DNA from: Siphonodentalium dalli
Taxonomy: Eukaryota; Mollusca; Scaphopoda; Gadilida; Siphonodentaliidae
DNA length: 64,000 nucleotides
Direction of reading: 5' to 3'
NCBI GenBank assembly: GCA_032622095.1
Contig: CP136068.1
Location: 57,806,025 to 57,870,024 of the forward strand
The notes beneath the pieces are model-generated. The model was not told where the DNA came from. It saw nothing but the letters and a program-made list of their open reading frames with translations, and made no database searches. Of the stretch, positions 48,373 through 59,933 are shown one piece after another. Position 1 is the first letter of the stretch. Each line of letters opens with the position of its first letter. The translations under genes were made by a program, and so were the position numbers.

Positions 48373-48534
48373 GCATATGTGCCTATTTAATGAGCCAACA
48401 ATTGGAATCCCAACAGAGAAGATTGGCGTGGGTCCCTTGCGCGATCTGTCCATCGAAAACTATTTAGACATCTCAAGACACGTAAGACCCAATAAGTTAA
48501 TATACAGAATAGATACATCTATTGCCTGAGTGAC

Positions 48535-49010
48535 TAATATTTATATTTGTTACAATGAGGTCAAATAGTTGCGAAGCCAGCACCACAATTCTTTCCCTCC
48601 ATAGTAAATCTTAAAACAACTTCTAAAGAATTAATAATTCACCTTATATTTGGTATGAAGCGTCCTTGGTTAACTGGAGTTCATATTTGTTAACATCACG
48701 TCACCAAGGTAATTACTTGCGAAGCCACAACTATTTCCCTCCATAGTAATTATCAAAACAACTTCTTAAGAACAATTGACCAGGTCAGTCGCGCAATTAT
48801 TGGAAGAGCCACGGTCAATCATTTTTTTTAAACCAAATGTTACATTTAAATTATTGCTTTATTTAACCAAAACAAAAATGAGAAAATTTAACTTTTACTA
48901 CTTGCTAAATTTTATCTTTTAATTATTTCATTTAAATTTTAGTATTTACAGTATACTATGTCCAAGTCTTTATAATCTGTTGAGTGACCCCACGGTCGTT
49001 TACTTTGTTA
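48535..49010 (+). mobile_element. Family-1 element, 3' fragment
   Basis: The body phrases (AATAGTTGCGAAGCCAG, CCTCCATAGTAATTATCAAAACAACTTC) and a decayed 3' end, CTGTTGAGTGACCCCACGGTCGTTTACTTTGTTA, match families at 13680 and 25318. The head is missing. Confidence 0.6.
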
Positions 49011-49378
49011 GTAATAATTTGAAGGATTACTTGTTTAAACGCAATTGTTATCAAAATATTTTATGTATTTTTTATAATTTCTCTTTATATGTAATACCAT
49101 AATCTTGGTGGCGTTACCATTTCTGACTATGGTTTTCTTGTTTCAGCTGCTAGCCGGTGTTGGGCTGCTTCGCTGTGAGTATTTGATGGGGATCTCAGCA
49201 ATGCAGCACCGTGTCGCGATTGGCAGCTTTAATATATATAACAAAATATAAAAACAGGCCGAAATAGATTTATATCGAAAAAGATAATTTTACAAAATTC
49301 CCAAGGGAGGTAACCTTATAGACTACCACTTGTCCTTGTCGTCATAATAATCCTGCTTCTAAGTTCGGGATCCGTCCC

Positions 49379-49621
49379 ATGGTAACCCGGGAACATGCAA
49401 ATTCACAAACTGACATAACAGGGAACATTACTGTTTTTCAATACAATATCCGCGGTATTAGAAATAAGCTATAACATATTGTTGAAACTATAAACGAATA
49501 TGACATTCTCTGCTTCACCGAAACACACCTCGACCAAACCTATCCTACGGAACAAAATTTAATTGAAAACTTCCATCATCCGTTTAGATCTGACCGTAAT
49601 TCGTATGGCGGTGGAATTTGT
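49379..49621 (+). pseudogene. LINE-C ORF2, endonuclease N-terminal part
   Basis: ATG at 49379 (MVTREHANSQTDITGN) leads into ITVFQYNIRGIRNKL, the start of the nuclease fold. A TAA follows at 49472, then the same frame continues with HIVETINEYDILCFTETHLD (the conserved Glu) and SYGGGIC. The MULE-like element begins here. One copy of its 9-bp target duplication restores GGICVYFANHL. Confidence 0.75.
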
Positions 49622-51030
49622 GGGAACATGTCTCTATTCCGAAGGTTCGCTATTCCGAAGGTTTACTATTCCGAAGGTTCGTTATTCCGAAGGTTCGCTA
49701 TTCCGAAGGTTCACTATCCCGAAGGTTAATTCCGAAGGTTCACTATTCAGAAGGTTTTTGTTATTTTATAGGTTAATTCTATATTCTAAAGTATTGAGAG
49801 GGTTCTTTATCACGAAGACTCCTTTTATGAAAGAAATAACTTAAAACAATAAAACATTAAATGTGATTTTGTTTGTTTTCGCGGGTTTCCTTGGGATTTA
49901 ATGTCATTACGTATCACGTTATTCCTCAATACATATTCACATCAAGCAGATCACACAATTGCTATGTTTCCATACGATTTAATGTCATTGCGTATGACGT
50001 TATATCTCAATAATAAGAATACGTCAACTAAAGATGAATTATACCAGTGGGGCTATAACGCTTAATGAATACTGGAGCGCCATAACATACTGCATAGCAG
50101 AATATCGCTGAATAGACGGATATGAGATGAACGTAACTGCAATTGTGACTTTGTATTGACTTTAATGCCCACTTAATTTCCGAGTCACCTATTATTTTTG
50201 ATAGTGCCTTGATATACGGTTTTAATAACAATCTATGCCATAACATATTCATCACCATTTGAAACGTCTGTGTCTCGGAAGAAATAGAAAACAGCTGAAA
50301 TAATAAAGATTCCCCCGTTATGGCTCCCAGAACGCAACAGAATTCAAACTAAAAATGAATTTTCAAAGAAAGGGGAATAACTCTATCTTTAAAATAGTTA
50401 TTCCCCTCCATTCAAAATAACACACTTTGAGCAACAAAACCATATGAAACTTAAGCACAAAAGCACGTCGGTAACTCACAAAAAAACATGTTTATAGTTT
50501 ATTACACCGGATAAGTTGATAATACAATGAGAGCTTCCTATTTCAAATGGTGTGTAATATGACATATATTATAAATATGTGATTTGGGGGTTCGAAAGGC
50601 CTGGGCCTTTAATGTTGATGTTTCTTTCAAGTACAGATTGCCAGTTCGGACAGACTGTATCTCTTACATGTAGTTTATTTCAGTCACGCAGTCATCGTGT
50701 TTTCAAATTGCCATAATACACGATAAACTGATATTGTCTTCTTGCTATTAATAACCGACATCTGGAACAAATTGGGAATTAGAATGGGGTGTATAATTGT
50801 ACTATATGTGAATACTAGCGAAAGTATTTTTCATTCCTCGTGTGTTTTTGTGGGGGGGGGGGGGTGCAAATTTTTATTCATTTCTGGTTAATTACGCCCA
50901 GAATAGAAAAACGTCGGAATAGCGAACCTTCGGAATAATGAACCTTCGGAATAGGGAACATTCGGAATAATGAACCTTCGTAATAGCGAACCTTCGGAAT
51001 AATGAACCTTCGGAATAGAGAACCCTACCC
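49622..51030. mobile_element. MULE-like element with tandem-repeat tips, 1,409 bp
   Basis: The ends GGGAACATGTCTCTATTCCG and CGGAATAGAGAACCCTACCC are inverted, both starting GGG, and are flanked by the 9-bp duplication GGAATTTGT (49613-49621 and 51031-51039). Inside each tip sit tandem copies of a 16-bp unit, CTATTCCGAAGGTTCG (left 49634-49757; inverse at right about 50906-51022). A 9-bp duplication with G-rich tips is typical of Mutator-like elements. The interior has no transposase. An AGGGGAATAACT hairpin lies at 50370-50408. Confidence 0.82.
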
Positions 51031-51814
51031 GGAATTTGTGTATATTTCGCTAATCATCTGGTTTACCAACGCAGAACCGAAATCGAGTTTGACGCCTCTA
51101 TTTTTTGGTTTGAGATCGCAAATAAATCGAATCGAGTCCTCCTCGCATTAACCTACAGATCTGAGCAATTCTGCCACATAAACTATTGGGACTTCTTTGA
51201 AGAATCAAAAGACGATGCCTTAAAATAAGTGAAAATGAATTTAATTCTACTCGGTGTTTTAACTCCATTCTGCTAAATCCACATTCGAAACTCAGTGAAA
51301 TAGTTGGTCATTATACATTCAAGGAGGTAATTAAAAAACCAACAAGAGTCACGTCAAGAGAACTATATAGAAATATAAACACGGAGATTATACCAGGACT
51401 TACAGTATGTTAGATGCTATTAATTGGCAAGAAGAATTAAATACAGTTGAAGATATAGACCAGGCTGTCGGCCGATTCTGTAAACTATTCATCACAGTAA
51501 TGGAAGAGACAATCCCCAAATCAACAGTCACGATACGAACAAATGACAAGTTTTTGATCTTTTGAGAAAAATAGCCATAAAACGAAATTCAGATGTCTCA
51601 TGGAGAAACTATAAAGATATCAAAATAAAGTAAACAACATGAAGAAATTCGCTAAAGCACAATTTCACTCCAAACTTGAAGAACGAGTAAATGAATCCCC
51701 ATCCCCTCGCGATTTTTGGCAAACAATAAATTATTTGCTGAACAAAAAGAAATCCACATGCATCCCACCGTTATATAGCCAACACGGAGATGTTACTATT
51801 GACGGAAAACCAAT
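51031..51814 (+). pseudogene. LINE-C ORF2, endonuclease C-terminal part and linker
   Basis: It continues with VYFANHLVYQRRTEIEFDAS and FWFEIANKSNRVLLALTYRS. NLILLG followed by FNSILLNPHSK marks a frame-broken GDFN motif, and KEVIKKPTRVTSRELYRN a conserved nuclease segment. WQEELNTVEDIDQAVGRF and EETIPKSTV belong to the linker before the reverse transcriptase. Several frameshifts and stops make it non-functional. Confidence 0.68.
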
Positions 51815-52572
51815 GTGATAGACGATCGAGAGAAAGCGAAGTGTTTGAACGAGGTCTTCATTTTAAATTCAAATATCGATGATTGTGGTCACGAAATTCC
51901 AACCCTTTCAAGTAGACGCTCCAAATCGCTCTCCAATATTATATTCACCAGAGATAAGATAATTACTGCAATTAAATCACTCAAAATTAGCAAAGCCAAT
52001 GGATTTGATGGCATGAGCCCAAAAATGATCCACGCTACTGCTGATTCGATTGTTGTTCCCTTGAAATTTATTTTTAAAAAGTCGGTAGAGCTCGGCCATT
52101 TCCCATCAGACTGGAAAAAAGCAAACGTTATCCCCATATTTAAAAAAGACGATCCTGCCGAGTATACAAATTACCGTCATATTTCCCTCCTCCCGAACCT
52201 CGACAAAGTGTTTGAAAAAATAATTACTCAACATCTTATGACATTTTTCCAAGATAACAAACTAATGTACCAACATCAATCAGTTTTATTACCGGACATA
52301 GCACGACCTTCCAATTAACAGATCTACATGTTTATCATCACCTCTGTCAGACTCTCGATAATGACTTATACACATGTTCAATTTTTTTTTTGCGATATCA
52401 AAGACATAGGGGACTGATGAGCTAGAACAATACGGTATATCCCGCCCCTTTTTGAAATGGCTGGAAGACTACCTCAGTAATCGGAAACAACGTGTCTTGA
52501 TAAACAACTCATATTCCAACTTCCAACCCATTCCAGCCGGAGTTCCACAGAGATCTATACTCGGACTTTTCC
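51815..52572 (+). pseudogene. LINE-C ORF2, reverse transcriptase N-terminal half
   Basis: Motifs: KISKANGFDGMSPKMI, LGHFPSDWKKANVIPIFKK, AEYTNYRHISLLPNLDKVFE, then after a frameshift GFITGHSTTFQLTDLHVYHH, the decayed catalytic segment SIFFCDISK, WLEDYLSNRKQRVLIN and AGVPQRSILGLFL. The reading stops exactly at the TTTTCC target of the 10.5-kb element. Confidence 0.75.
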
Positions 52573-52977
52573 TATGGGCGGCCATTCGGTTGGAAATTAC
52601 ATGAAATAAAAGTTAATGGTGGTTTGTGAAAACAATTACATGCATCGCACATTCAATAGCAATCTATTTCAATCCAATAGCTTCCATTTTCAAACCAATA
52701 GTCGTTCTTGGATTCAATAAGAGACAATTCCGTTTTAATAGATATAGATTCATAATCAATGTTGACCGATGCCGAATTAATGTTCTAATTTAATTTAATA
52801 GTATTCATTGTTCAACTAATATCTAATAACAAACAATTAGTATAGCTATCGCATATTCAATAAACGTACATTCCGTTTCAATAGCCATATTTTTAAATCA
52901 ATAGACATATTTCAAACCAATAGACGAATTCCCACGATCAGTGATTATCGTTATCAAACTAATAGACCTTATTGTAA

Positions 52978-53200
52978 AACTAATAACTTATTGTAAAACT
53001 AATAACTAAAACCGTAATTAACTTATTGTAAAACTAATAACTTATTGTAAAATTAATAGACCTTATTGTAAAATTAATAGACCTTATTGTAAAACTAATA
53101 ACTTATTGTAAAACTTATATCTAAAACCGTAATTATCTTATTGTAAAATTAATAGACCTTATTGTAAAATTAATAGACCTTATTGTAAAACTAATAATCA
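52978..53200. repeat. Minisatellite in left arm of the 10.5-kb element
   Basis: Repeats of CTTATTGTAAAACTAATAA and the variant CCTTATTGTAAAATTAATAGA, with AAAACCGTAATTA between some units. The inverse array is at about 62525-62725 in the right arm. Copy order differs between the arms, so the arrays changed after the element formed. Confidence 0.75.
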
Positions 53201-53479
53201 ATAGACATATTTCAAAACCAATAGACTATTTCCAACGATCAATGATTATCGTTATCAAACTAATAGACCTTATTGTCATTCTTATATTTAATATATATAA
53301 ATTATCACCAATGCACAATTAATGACGTTCTATTTCAATGAAATAGGTTTCGTATTCGAATCAATATCTAATAGCGGAATCAACTATTTCCGGTAAAACC
53401 AATGACTAAAAATGCTAAATTAATAACTGCCGTTTACAAACCAATAACCAATTCACGAATTAACGATAGGGGCGCTGGT

Positions 53480-55519
53480 CACCAATTATGCTCGAGTCAC
53501 GTGACCGCAAAATCCGTGACGTCAACGTGGGATATCCCCGCGAGCAACAAAAAAAAATGCAAGTTCTCGCACATTTTCGCGTCAGAAAGTTACCATGAAC
53601 ATGAAAAATGCGATGACATACGGACTGTGGACTATATCTTGCATCTGTAGCAGATACAGAAGATGCATTTGAGAGCTTGTTTTTAAATATTGGCCCATAT
53701 TTACATGAACCAGATGCCGACGAAGTTGGTCACGAGGACAGCTAGACCAGAAATTCATTGTCAGCAATCATTGAATCGATCAAATTATACAACTATCAAA
53801 TTATCAATGTCATTCATTGTTGAAGTCGATTGTCATAATAACTGATTGTTATTCTACAACTGAACATTCTATATCTAATTCTAACAAAAAAATTCTAAGA
53901 CCTAAGGAAAATAAAGCAACCGAATTTGAGGACTGTATCACTGTCAGTATCTATCACTCATTCACTGTCAGTGTTACTGTGATTGTCACTGTTACCAGTG
54001 TGGCAGGGAGTGTCTGTCAAAACCCGGTGGATAACTTATGAGGTGTGTAATAAGTACAACAACACCGTAAGATAATCGTTCGATCAAATGCGTACTAGCA
54101 CTGTACATTACGATGACTTCTTCTTAAATACAACCATTGAGTGGAACCGCCTTGAACAGTCAGGTGTTGATTCTGGCGATTGGTAGCACTGAATGTCTGA
54201 AGGATTTATATTAAATATGGATTCTATTTTCTAGACGTTTCATACCAGTGTCGTGGGATAGGATTCTGAACATTGCTGGAGTATTGATCGAGTACACCTG
54301 ACAGTGGCGCGAAGAGCACTTCATAACTCAATCATAAGCCAACCAGAACAGAGGTCATGTCAACTCACAGGTTGCATTATATATATTGTGACCATATAAA
54401 TGATATACAACTATAGTGACTTCTTCATTATTTCACTATCCGATACCATAACCATGGTCGTGCCATACCATATTTTTTGGTTACATACCGGATTGTTTGG
54501 TTACTTTTTTTTATTTCGTACTTTGTAGAAAATCATTTATTTGTTTCCCTATGGTGTGACATACATGAAGTAACATGGTACGAAATGACCAATTGATTTC
54601 CTACATGGTACGAAGCGAACAAACAGTAAGGTACGAAACTACCAAAATGTGGTACGAAATGACTTAAGACGATACAAAACGTCCTGTACCCATTTATATC
54701 TCCTCGGCAAGGGGAACAACCAGACAGTGACCATGTAGACTAGCAGCGCCAGCATCTAACATCATCAGACTCCAACAAAGTGCCTACTCTTGTGTGCCAA
54801 ATAATTGTACCTGTACATGTATGTTTATTAATTTTATGAGAAAAATCCACCCTGCATGATGCTTATTACATGTACATGTAGGTCTGCACATTAATTTTTT
54901 TTTTATGGCTCTGTTCTAAATTTAATTAACTAATGCTATACAAATAGTTTAATTACAAATACTAGTACAAGAGACTGGATTTTTCATTTGAGATGTTGCG
55001 CACATGGGGCATGTAGACACCGATGGTTACATTTTCCCGTGCATATATAAATTTTAAGCATGTCAATTGCGAAAACTTGCTTTATAATCAAGTCTAGATA
55101 CAAAAATAAGTGTTTAAGTTATTAAATATTGAAAAAGTCCATCTTCCACATGATATAAACTTTTTTGTGAGAATTTATATGTTCCCACAGTGATCACACA
55201 CAGTGACATACTTCTATTCCACCCTGCACTATTAATTTTTTTCCAGAAATGTTCACCCTGCACTTATATTCCACTCTCTATTTGACACACAAGAATATAG
55301 CTGTAAACAGTAGCGTCTAAAGGTTTTATACCGAATCACAAACAGTGATTTTAATATCAGTTTGCGATCAGCATTTGAAGACGGATTTATTTCTAGAGCT
55401 TCCTAAATATGTTTTATATAATTCCCAGGGTATCAAATAATAAAATCGAGTCGAAGACACATGTCCGGAAATGCTTATATCAATTAGCAATATTCATACC
55501 CCCTTTTACAAAAAATAGA
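53480..55519. other. Interior of the 10.5-kb element, no gene
   Basis: Only short frames. Near 54570-54665 and again near 58190-58210 the phrase TGGTACGAAATGAC recurs in loose copies. Otherwise nothing nameable. Confidence 0.45.
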
Positions 55520-55670
55520 GGTATACTGTTTCACACCTGTCTGTCCATCCGTGCATCTGTCCGATGTCTGTTCGGGACATAACTTGAACAGTAGGGCTAA
55601 TTACTGCTTGGATCTCAATGAAATTTGGTATACATGTAGATGTTCACCACTATGAGGACATTCAATCTCA
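55520..55670 (+). repeat. Diverged hairpin-headed repeat with CCGTCC-like tract
   Basis: AGAGGTATACTGTTTCACACC, then CTGTCTGTCCATCCGTGCATC, GGGACATAACTTGAAC and TCTCAATGAAATTTGGTATA follow the same layout as the heads of families 1-3 and likely mark a fourth family. Confidence 0.45.
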
Positions 55671-56394
55671 TATACATGTAATGTGATTCTCAATTGGGAC
55701 ACATTTTTTTTTACTATTTTTATAACAAACCGTCATGTCATAAAACTTTCATGTGATCTCATATAGAGTTCTCCCGCTTGCTACTCTCCAAACATTTTTG
55801 CAAACTATAAAATGTCCCAAATTGGTTGTACGGTATGTATCTAATATACCAGAAAATATGAAATAAAATCAATATTGTCAGATAGAAGCATTTCCGGACA
55901 GGGGTTTTAGATTGATATTTATTATTTTTAATATTTCATACATATTTCAGGAAACTGCTGCATATAAAACTTGGTTTAGGGAGAGATCTTTAAACTATTT
56001 ACATTCAAAACCAAGATTATTCCTTAAATGATAATCTTGAGAGGGGGGGGGGGGCACTGATATTTTAATCTTTCAACCAAAATCAAAGTATACCGGTACA
56101 TGTAATTAGACGGTGGCACAAGTTTGAAGTCAGAATCTCTGTAACTCCGGGAACTTAAAACAAATCTTTATCTTTACCTATATTTGTGAATGTCTGTATT
56201 CTATATAAATTCACGAGGGACCTTCTACGTGGCTCCAAATGGGTCTAATAGGGGTAATTTCTTACGAGAAAGATAATCATAATGGAGCAGATTAGAAATG
56301 TACATGTACACATCACTTGACGGTATTGGGGTAAGGGACAAAAAGTGGGAGGGGCAAAACAATTCCACACTGCATTAACCTGGGAAATGACGGG

Positions 56395-56915
56395 TCACCA
56401 TGCTAGTTATATACTATTTAGAGGATATTTCTTGGTTGGTTTGATATTAGACCCTATATCAGCTTGAGGTGACCTCATACATGTATCTCTATCAGCCTGA
56501 GGTCGAAGGCTGATATGAGGTTACCGAGGGGGCTGAAATAAGACCTATACATTCAAACCAACCAAGAAATACCCTATCTATTAATTAGTTATTTCTTACG
56601 AGAAAGATAATCATCATAATGGTGTTTATTAGAAATGTCTACACTGGTGGTATTGGGCACAGGGACAAAAAGTTGGAGGGGCAAAAAATTCCACACCGCA
56701 TTAACCTGGGCAACGACGAGTCACCCTCCTAGTTATATAATACATGTACATGTATTTATAGGATATTTCTTCGTTGGTTTGATATTAGGCCCTATATCAT
56801 CCTGAGGTAACCTCATATCACTATCAGCCTGGCGTCGAAGGCTGATATGAGGTTACCGAGGGCTGAAATCAGGCTATAACATCAAACCAACCAAGTAATA
56901 CCCTATCAATTAATT
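56395..56915. repeat. Two copies of a palindromic repeat, about 200 bp each
   Basis: The copies at about 56415-56575 and 56758-56905 each start GATATTTCTTSGTTGGTTTGATATTAG and end CAAACCAACCAAGWAATACCCTATC, the inverted partner. The centre pairs CAGCCTGAGGTCGAAGGCTG. The preceding 100 bp (TAATTTCTTACGAGAAAGATAATCAT and GGGACAAAAAGTKGGAGGGGC) is duplicated too, so a ~340-bp block was copied. Confidence 0.7.
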
Positions 56916-58639
56916 ACGATAGTTCATCTCTTAGTAACAGTGCAATATTGACAACTCTTTCAAGTGAGTGACATCACAAAAAATCGGTATCTACGCATTA
57001 TTTAACAGTGAAATAGCATTATTCCATGTCATAAAGACATATTACTCGGATCCGTGATGTCATAAAATCATATTACTCTAATTAGTGATGTCGTAAAACG
57101 ATATTACTCGATTTAAGGCAAATTGAAGTGATATTCACCTAAGTACAATTGGAGTTTGATAACAAGCCATACCGTGCAAAAATGTCATATCTAATTAATA
57201 ATTTTCGAACAAATTTTGGACATATATACATGTACCCTGTAGCCATCTGTAGGAAACTTCCTTCCAAGGGCTGCTGTCGGAACATACATGTATCAAGGTG
57301 GACCCCCTCCCCAATGGGATACTCTCTACCCATGCCCCTGATTTCATTGGAAATAAATTATAATGTGCAATGGAATGAATAGCCAATAGGTTGCTGGCAT
57401 TTCATACCATGGAAGTTTGACATAGAGATGTTTCCCCACCAGGGTTCTGGACATTTAATACCAGTTCCTGTATCATTTCGACAATTCGTACCATTGAGTA
57501 TACCGGTATTATTTAAAAAAAATAACATTAAAGGTACTCAATCCGATTCGATGGGTCCCATATCATCAGATTCCAACAACAACACAATTTTTTTTTGAAA
57601 TGCCGCTTCGTTTACCAGAATCGATTAATGGCCCAAAAAATAATGCTAACCAGTCAAATATAGTATACAATTGCCCAAAACCTATTATTTATCAACATTT
57701 TGTTCAATGAAATTTTGCCGGTTTGTCAAATATCTGACACAAAAAGCCACTTGCTTTTAGAATTATCCATCTTCATCCGCAATTTGGTCCGAGACCGTCT
57801 TCTCGTCGACTTTTTACTGGGCCACTAAAAATTAACGATGGTGAAAAATAATAGATATCAATAATCGATATGTGATCACTCTCAGCTTTGATGGGTGGGT
57901 TCCTCGACTCAATTCAAATATGTTTTACCCCCGAAGCCAAGGAAATAGTAATATTCAATCGTTAATTCGGATTATGCATCTTTAACTTTGTCGCCACAAT
58001 TTCAATTTGTTAATTTGTTTTCGCAAAAAAAAGAAAGAAATATATTAACATGTAAATGTCGGGCTGTCATCATCATGAACGTTAAATCATGAACATGTTC
58101 GCTTTCATTAAGTTAACAAAATTAAAATAATTTTTCACATACGAATGACCAATCATCATTTGTGGGAACCGACTAAACATACCGGTATATGGTGTGAAAT
58201 GACCGAAAACATGGTACGTAACAATTAAACGTGTCGTTCTAATTAGGGGTACAAACTGGCCATAGTAGGAAAAGTCGTTTGAGCCATCCAACGGACCTGG
58301 GTGAATCGCCGAGCGATCGGTCGTCCACATGCATCTGGGAAGAGGGGAGTCAACCTAATTAACTGTTATCAATAACCAATACTTAAAAACATTAACAATT
58401 TATTCTGATTTCTTTTGAAACATGTGCACATAAAAAATTATTTACAGAGAATATTCAATATAAACATGTACAAATTCTCAAACAAACGGAATTTCAATGT
58501 TCAAGAAATTTAGAGGTCCCGCTCTTTTCACATTTATTATTTGTTAGCGCTTAAACGCAAATATGTGTCTATCAATTTATTTGCGTTTAAGTAGTAGGGG
58601 CACATAGTAGTAGCCCCATACAGACTCGAAAGTTGAAAA

Positions 58640-59000
58640 GTCGAAAGCATCTCTCTCCCTGGTGTCACAAGAATTGGTGCCTCACTCCCAGAGCTCTAGT
58701 ATATTTTATTAAAGGGTCATCTCCTGCACATATATATACCATTTCCATGGCCATAAAAGTGGAATTATGGGTTACTGGGGGCTTGCTTCCCTCATATGGT
58801 GTACTTATTGAATTGAAATAGGGAAAAAACCCATATTTTCATATTATCAGCATCCCTGTCCCCAAGAATTTGTGTCTCCATCCCAGAGATCTAGTATATT
58901 TTATAAAAGAGACATATCCTGCACAGATCTATACCATTTCCATGGTCATAAAATGTATCTAGGGGTTACTGGGAATTGCTTCCCTCATATGATGGGCCTA
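58640..59000. repeat. Tandem duplication, about 190-bp unit
   Basis: Both copies contain CAAGAATT.GTG.CTC, CCCAGAG.TCTAGTATATTTTAT, TACCATTTCCATGG.CATAAAA, GGGTTACTGGG and TTGCTTCCCTCATATG. A 62-codon frame over the first copy has no support as a gene. Confidence 0.7.
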
Positions 59001-59075
59001 TATAGACTTGAGTGATGTGTTTATGCCTATGCCATTTAAAATTAATTCAGGGGGATCAATGCATATTAATTTTTA

Positions 59076-59162
59076 TTTGCGCTTAAGCGCAAATTATTTG
59101 TGCTTAAGCGCAAATATGATCTATTTGCGCTTAAGCGCAAATGATTTGCACTTAAGCGCAAT
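59076..59162. repeat. Cluster of four 18-bp GCTTAAGC palindromes
   Basis: TTTGCGCTTAAGCGCAAA occurs at 59076 and 59124, with one-base variants at 59097 and 59145. The starts are 21-27 bp apart. Half or variant copies lie at about 58543 and 58578. The regular spacing is two to two-and-a-half helical turns. Confidence 0.85.
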
Positions 59163-59184
59163 AATTCATAAGTAATTGTATGAC

Positions 59185-59545
59185 TCATATAATTTGCACA
59201 GTCCTGTCAAATTCTTGTTAAAATATGACTAGATTCATAACGGTGATTTTTGGTGAAATTTCATACGGGGTTTTGTATAATCAAATTATTGAGCGATCGG
59301 AAGGGACTGGGATCACACGAATGACATACTTTATTGCTCCATTGATCACTTAACATGGACAATACAAAATGAAGTCACATTTCCGAACCAGTTCCATACA
59401 GCAGAACCTGATCTAGAAGATATTAGCGAAAAAACGTCAAATTTCCTCTTTCAGCTGCAATTTTGACGACCATCTTGGACGGGGAGTTCCAATTTTACCC
59501 TAAAAATGTGGCATTATATCTCTCAGAGTCATACGTATTGAATAT
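59185..59545. repeat. Diverged relic of the 4.25-kb palindromic element arm
   Basis: GAGCGATCGGAAGGGRYTGGGRYCACACGAA-like sequence, CATTGATCACTTAACATG, GAACCAGTTCCA, CATCTTGGACGGGGAGTTCC and AATTTTACC follow the order of the right arm at about 32210-32510. The similarity is clear but diverged, so this is a separate, older family member. Confidence 0.65.
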
Positions 59546-59933
59546 GCCTAATTTCAAATCGTATATTTCATGGTAAGATTAATTGCGACATTTAGTAAAT
59601 TATATAATCACGAAACGCTCTATAAAGTTGGAAAACCCTTAAAAGAGGGGTTAAAGTGAAATTTCAGCGTGGCTCCATATCTAATATCAATAAGTATGTG
59701 AATATGTACATATGTGCAAAGTTTCATGCTTTAGTAACAATATGAACAATTGCCTTGAAAAATTTACTTAACCTACTCCACTATATTATAGTGAATATTT
59801 ATCGTCGAGTGAACTACTGCAAATCGTCACACCGACATGACATTGGGAATTCCCATGTTTATTTATATATTTCTGGCGTCACATGAATAAAGTTTCTTCA
59901 AACAGAGACCTCTAGCGTTAGTTCGTGAATTAG

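Larger units (their letters stand above)
44483..49378 (-). other. Putative Bsx intron or upstream region, repeat-rich
   Basis: No homeodomain exon was recognised on the minus strand. The stretch holds hairpins, tandem duplications and MITEs listed separately. Stretches 44782-45433, 45482-45806 and 46256-47667 show no feature I can support. Confidence 0.4.

Noticed and set aside
58633-58821. 62-codon plus-strand frame
   Set aside because: It covers one unit of a tandem duplication whose second unit does not keep the frame.
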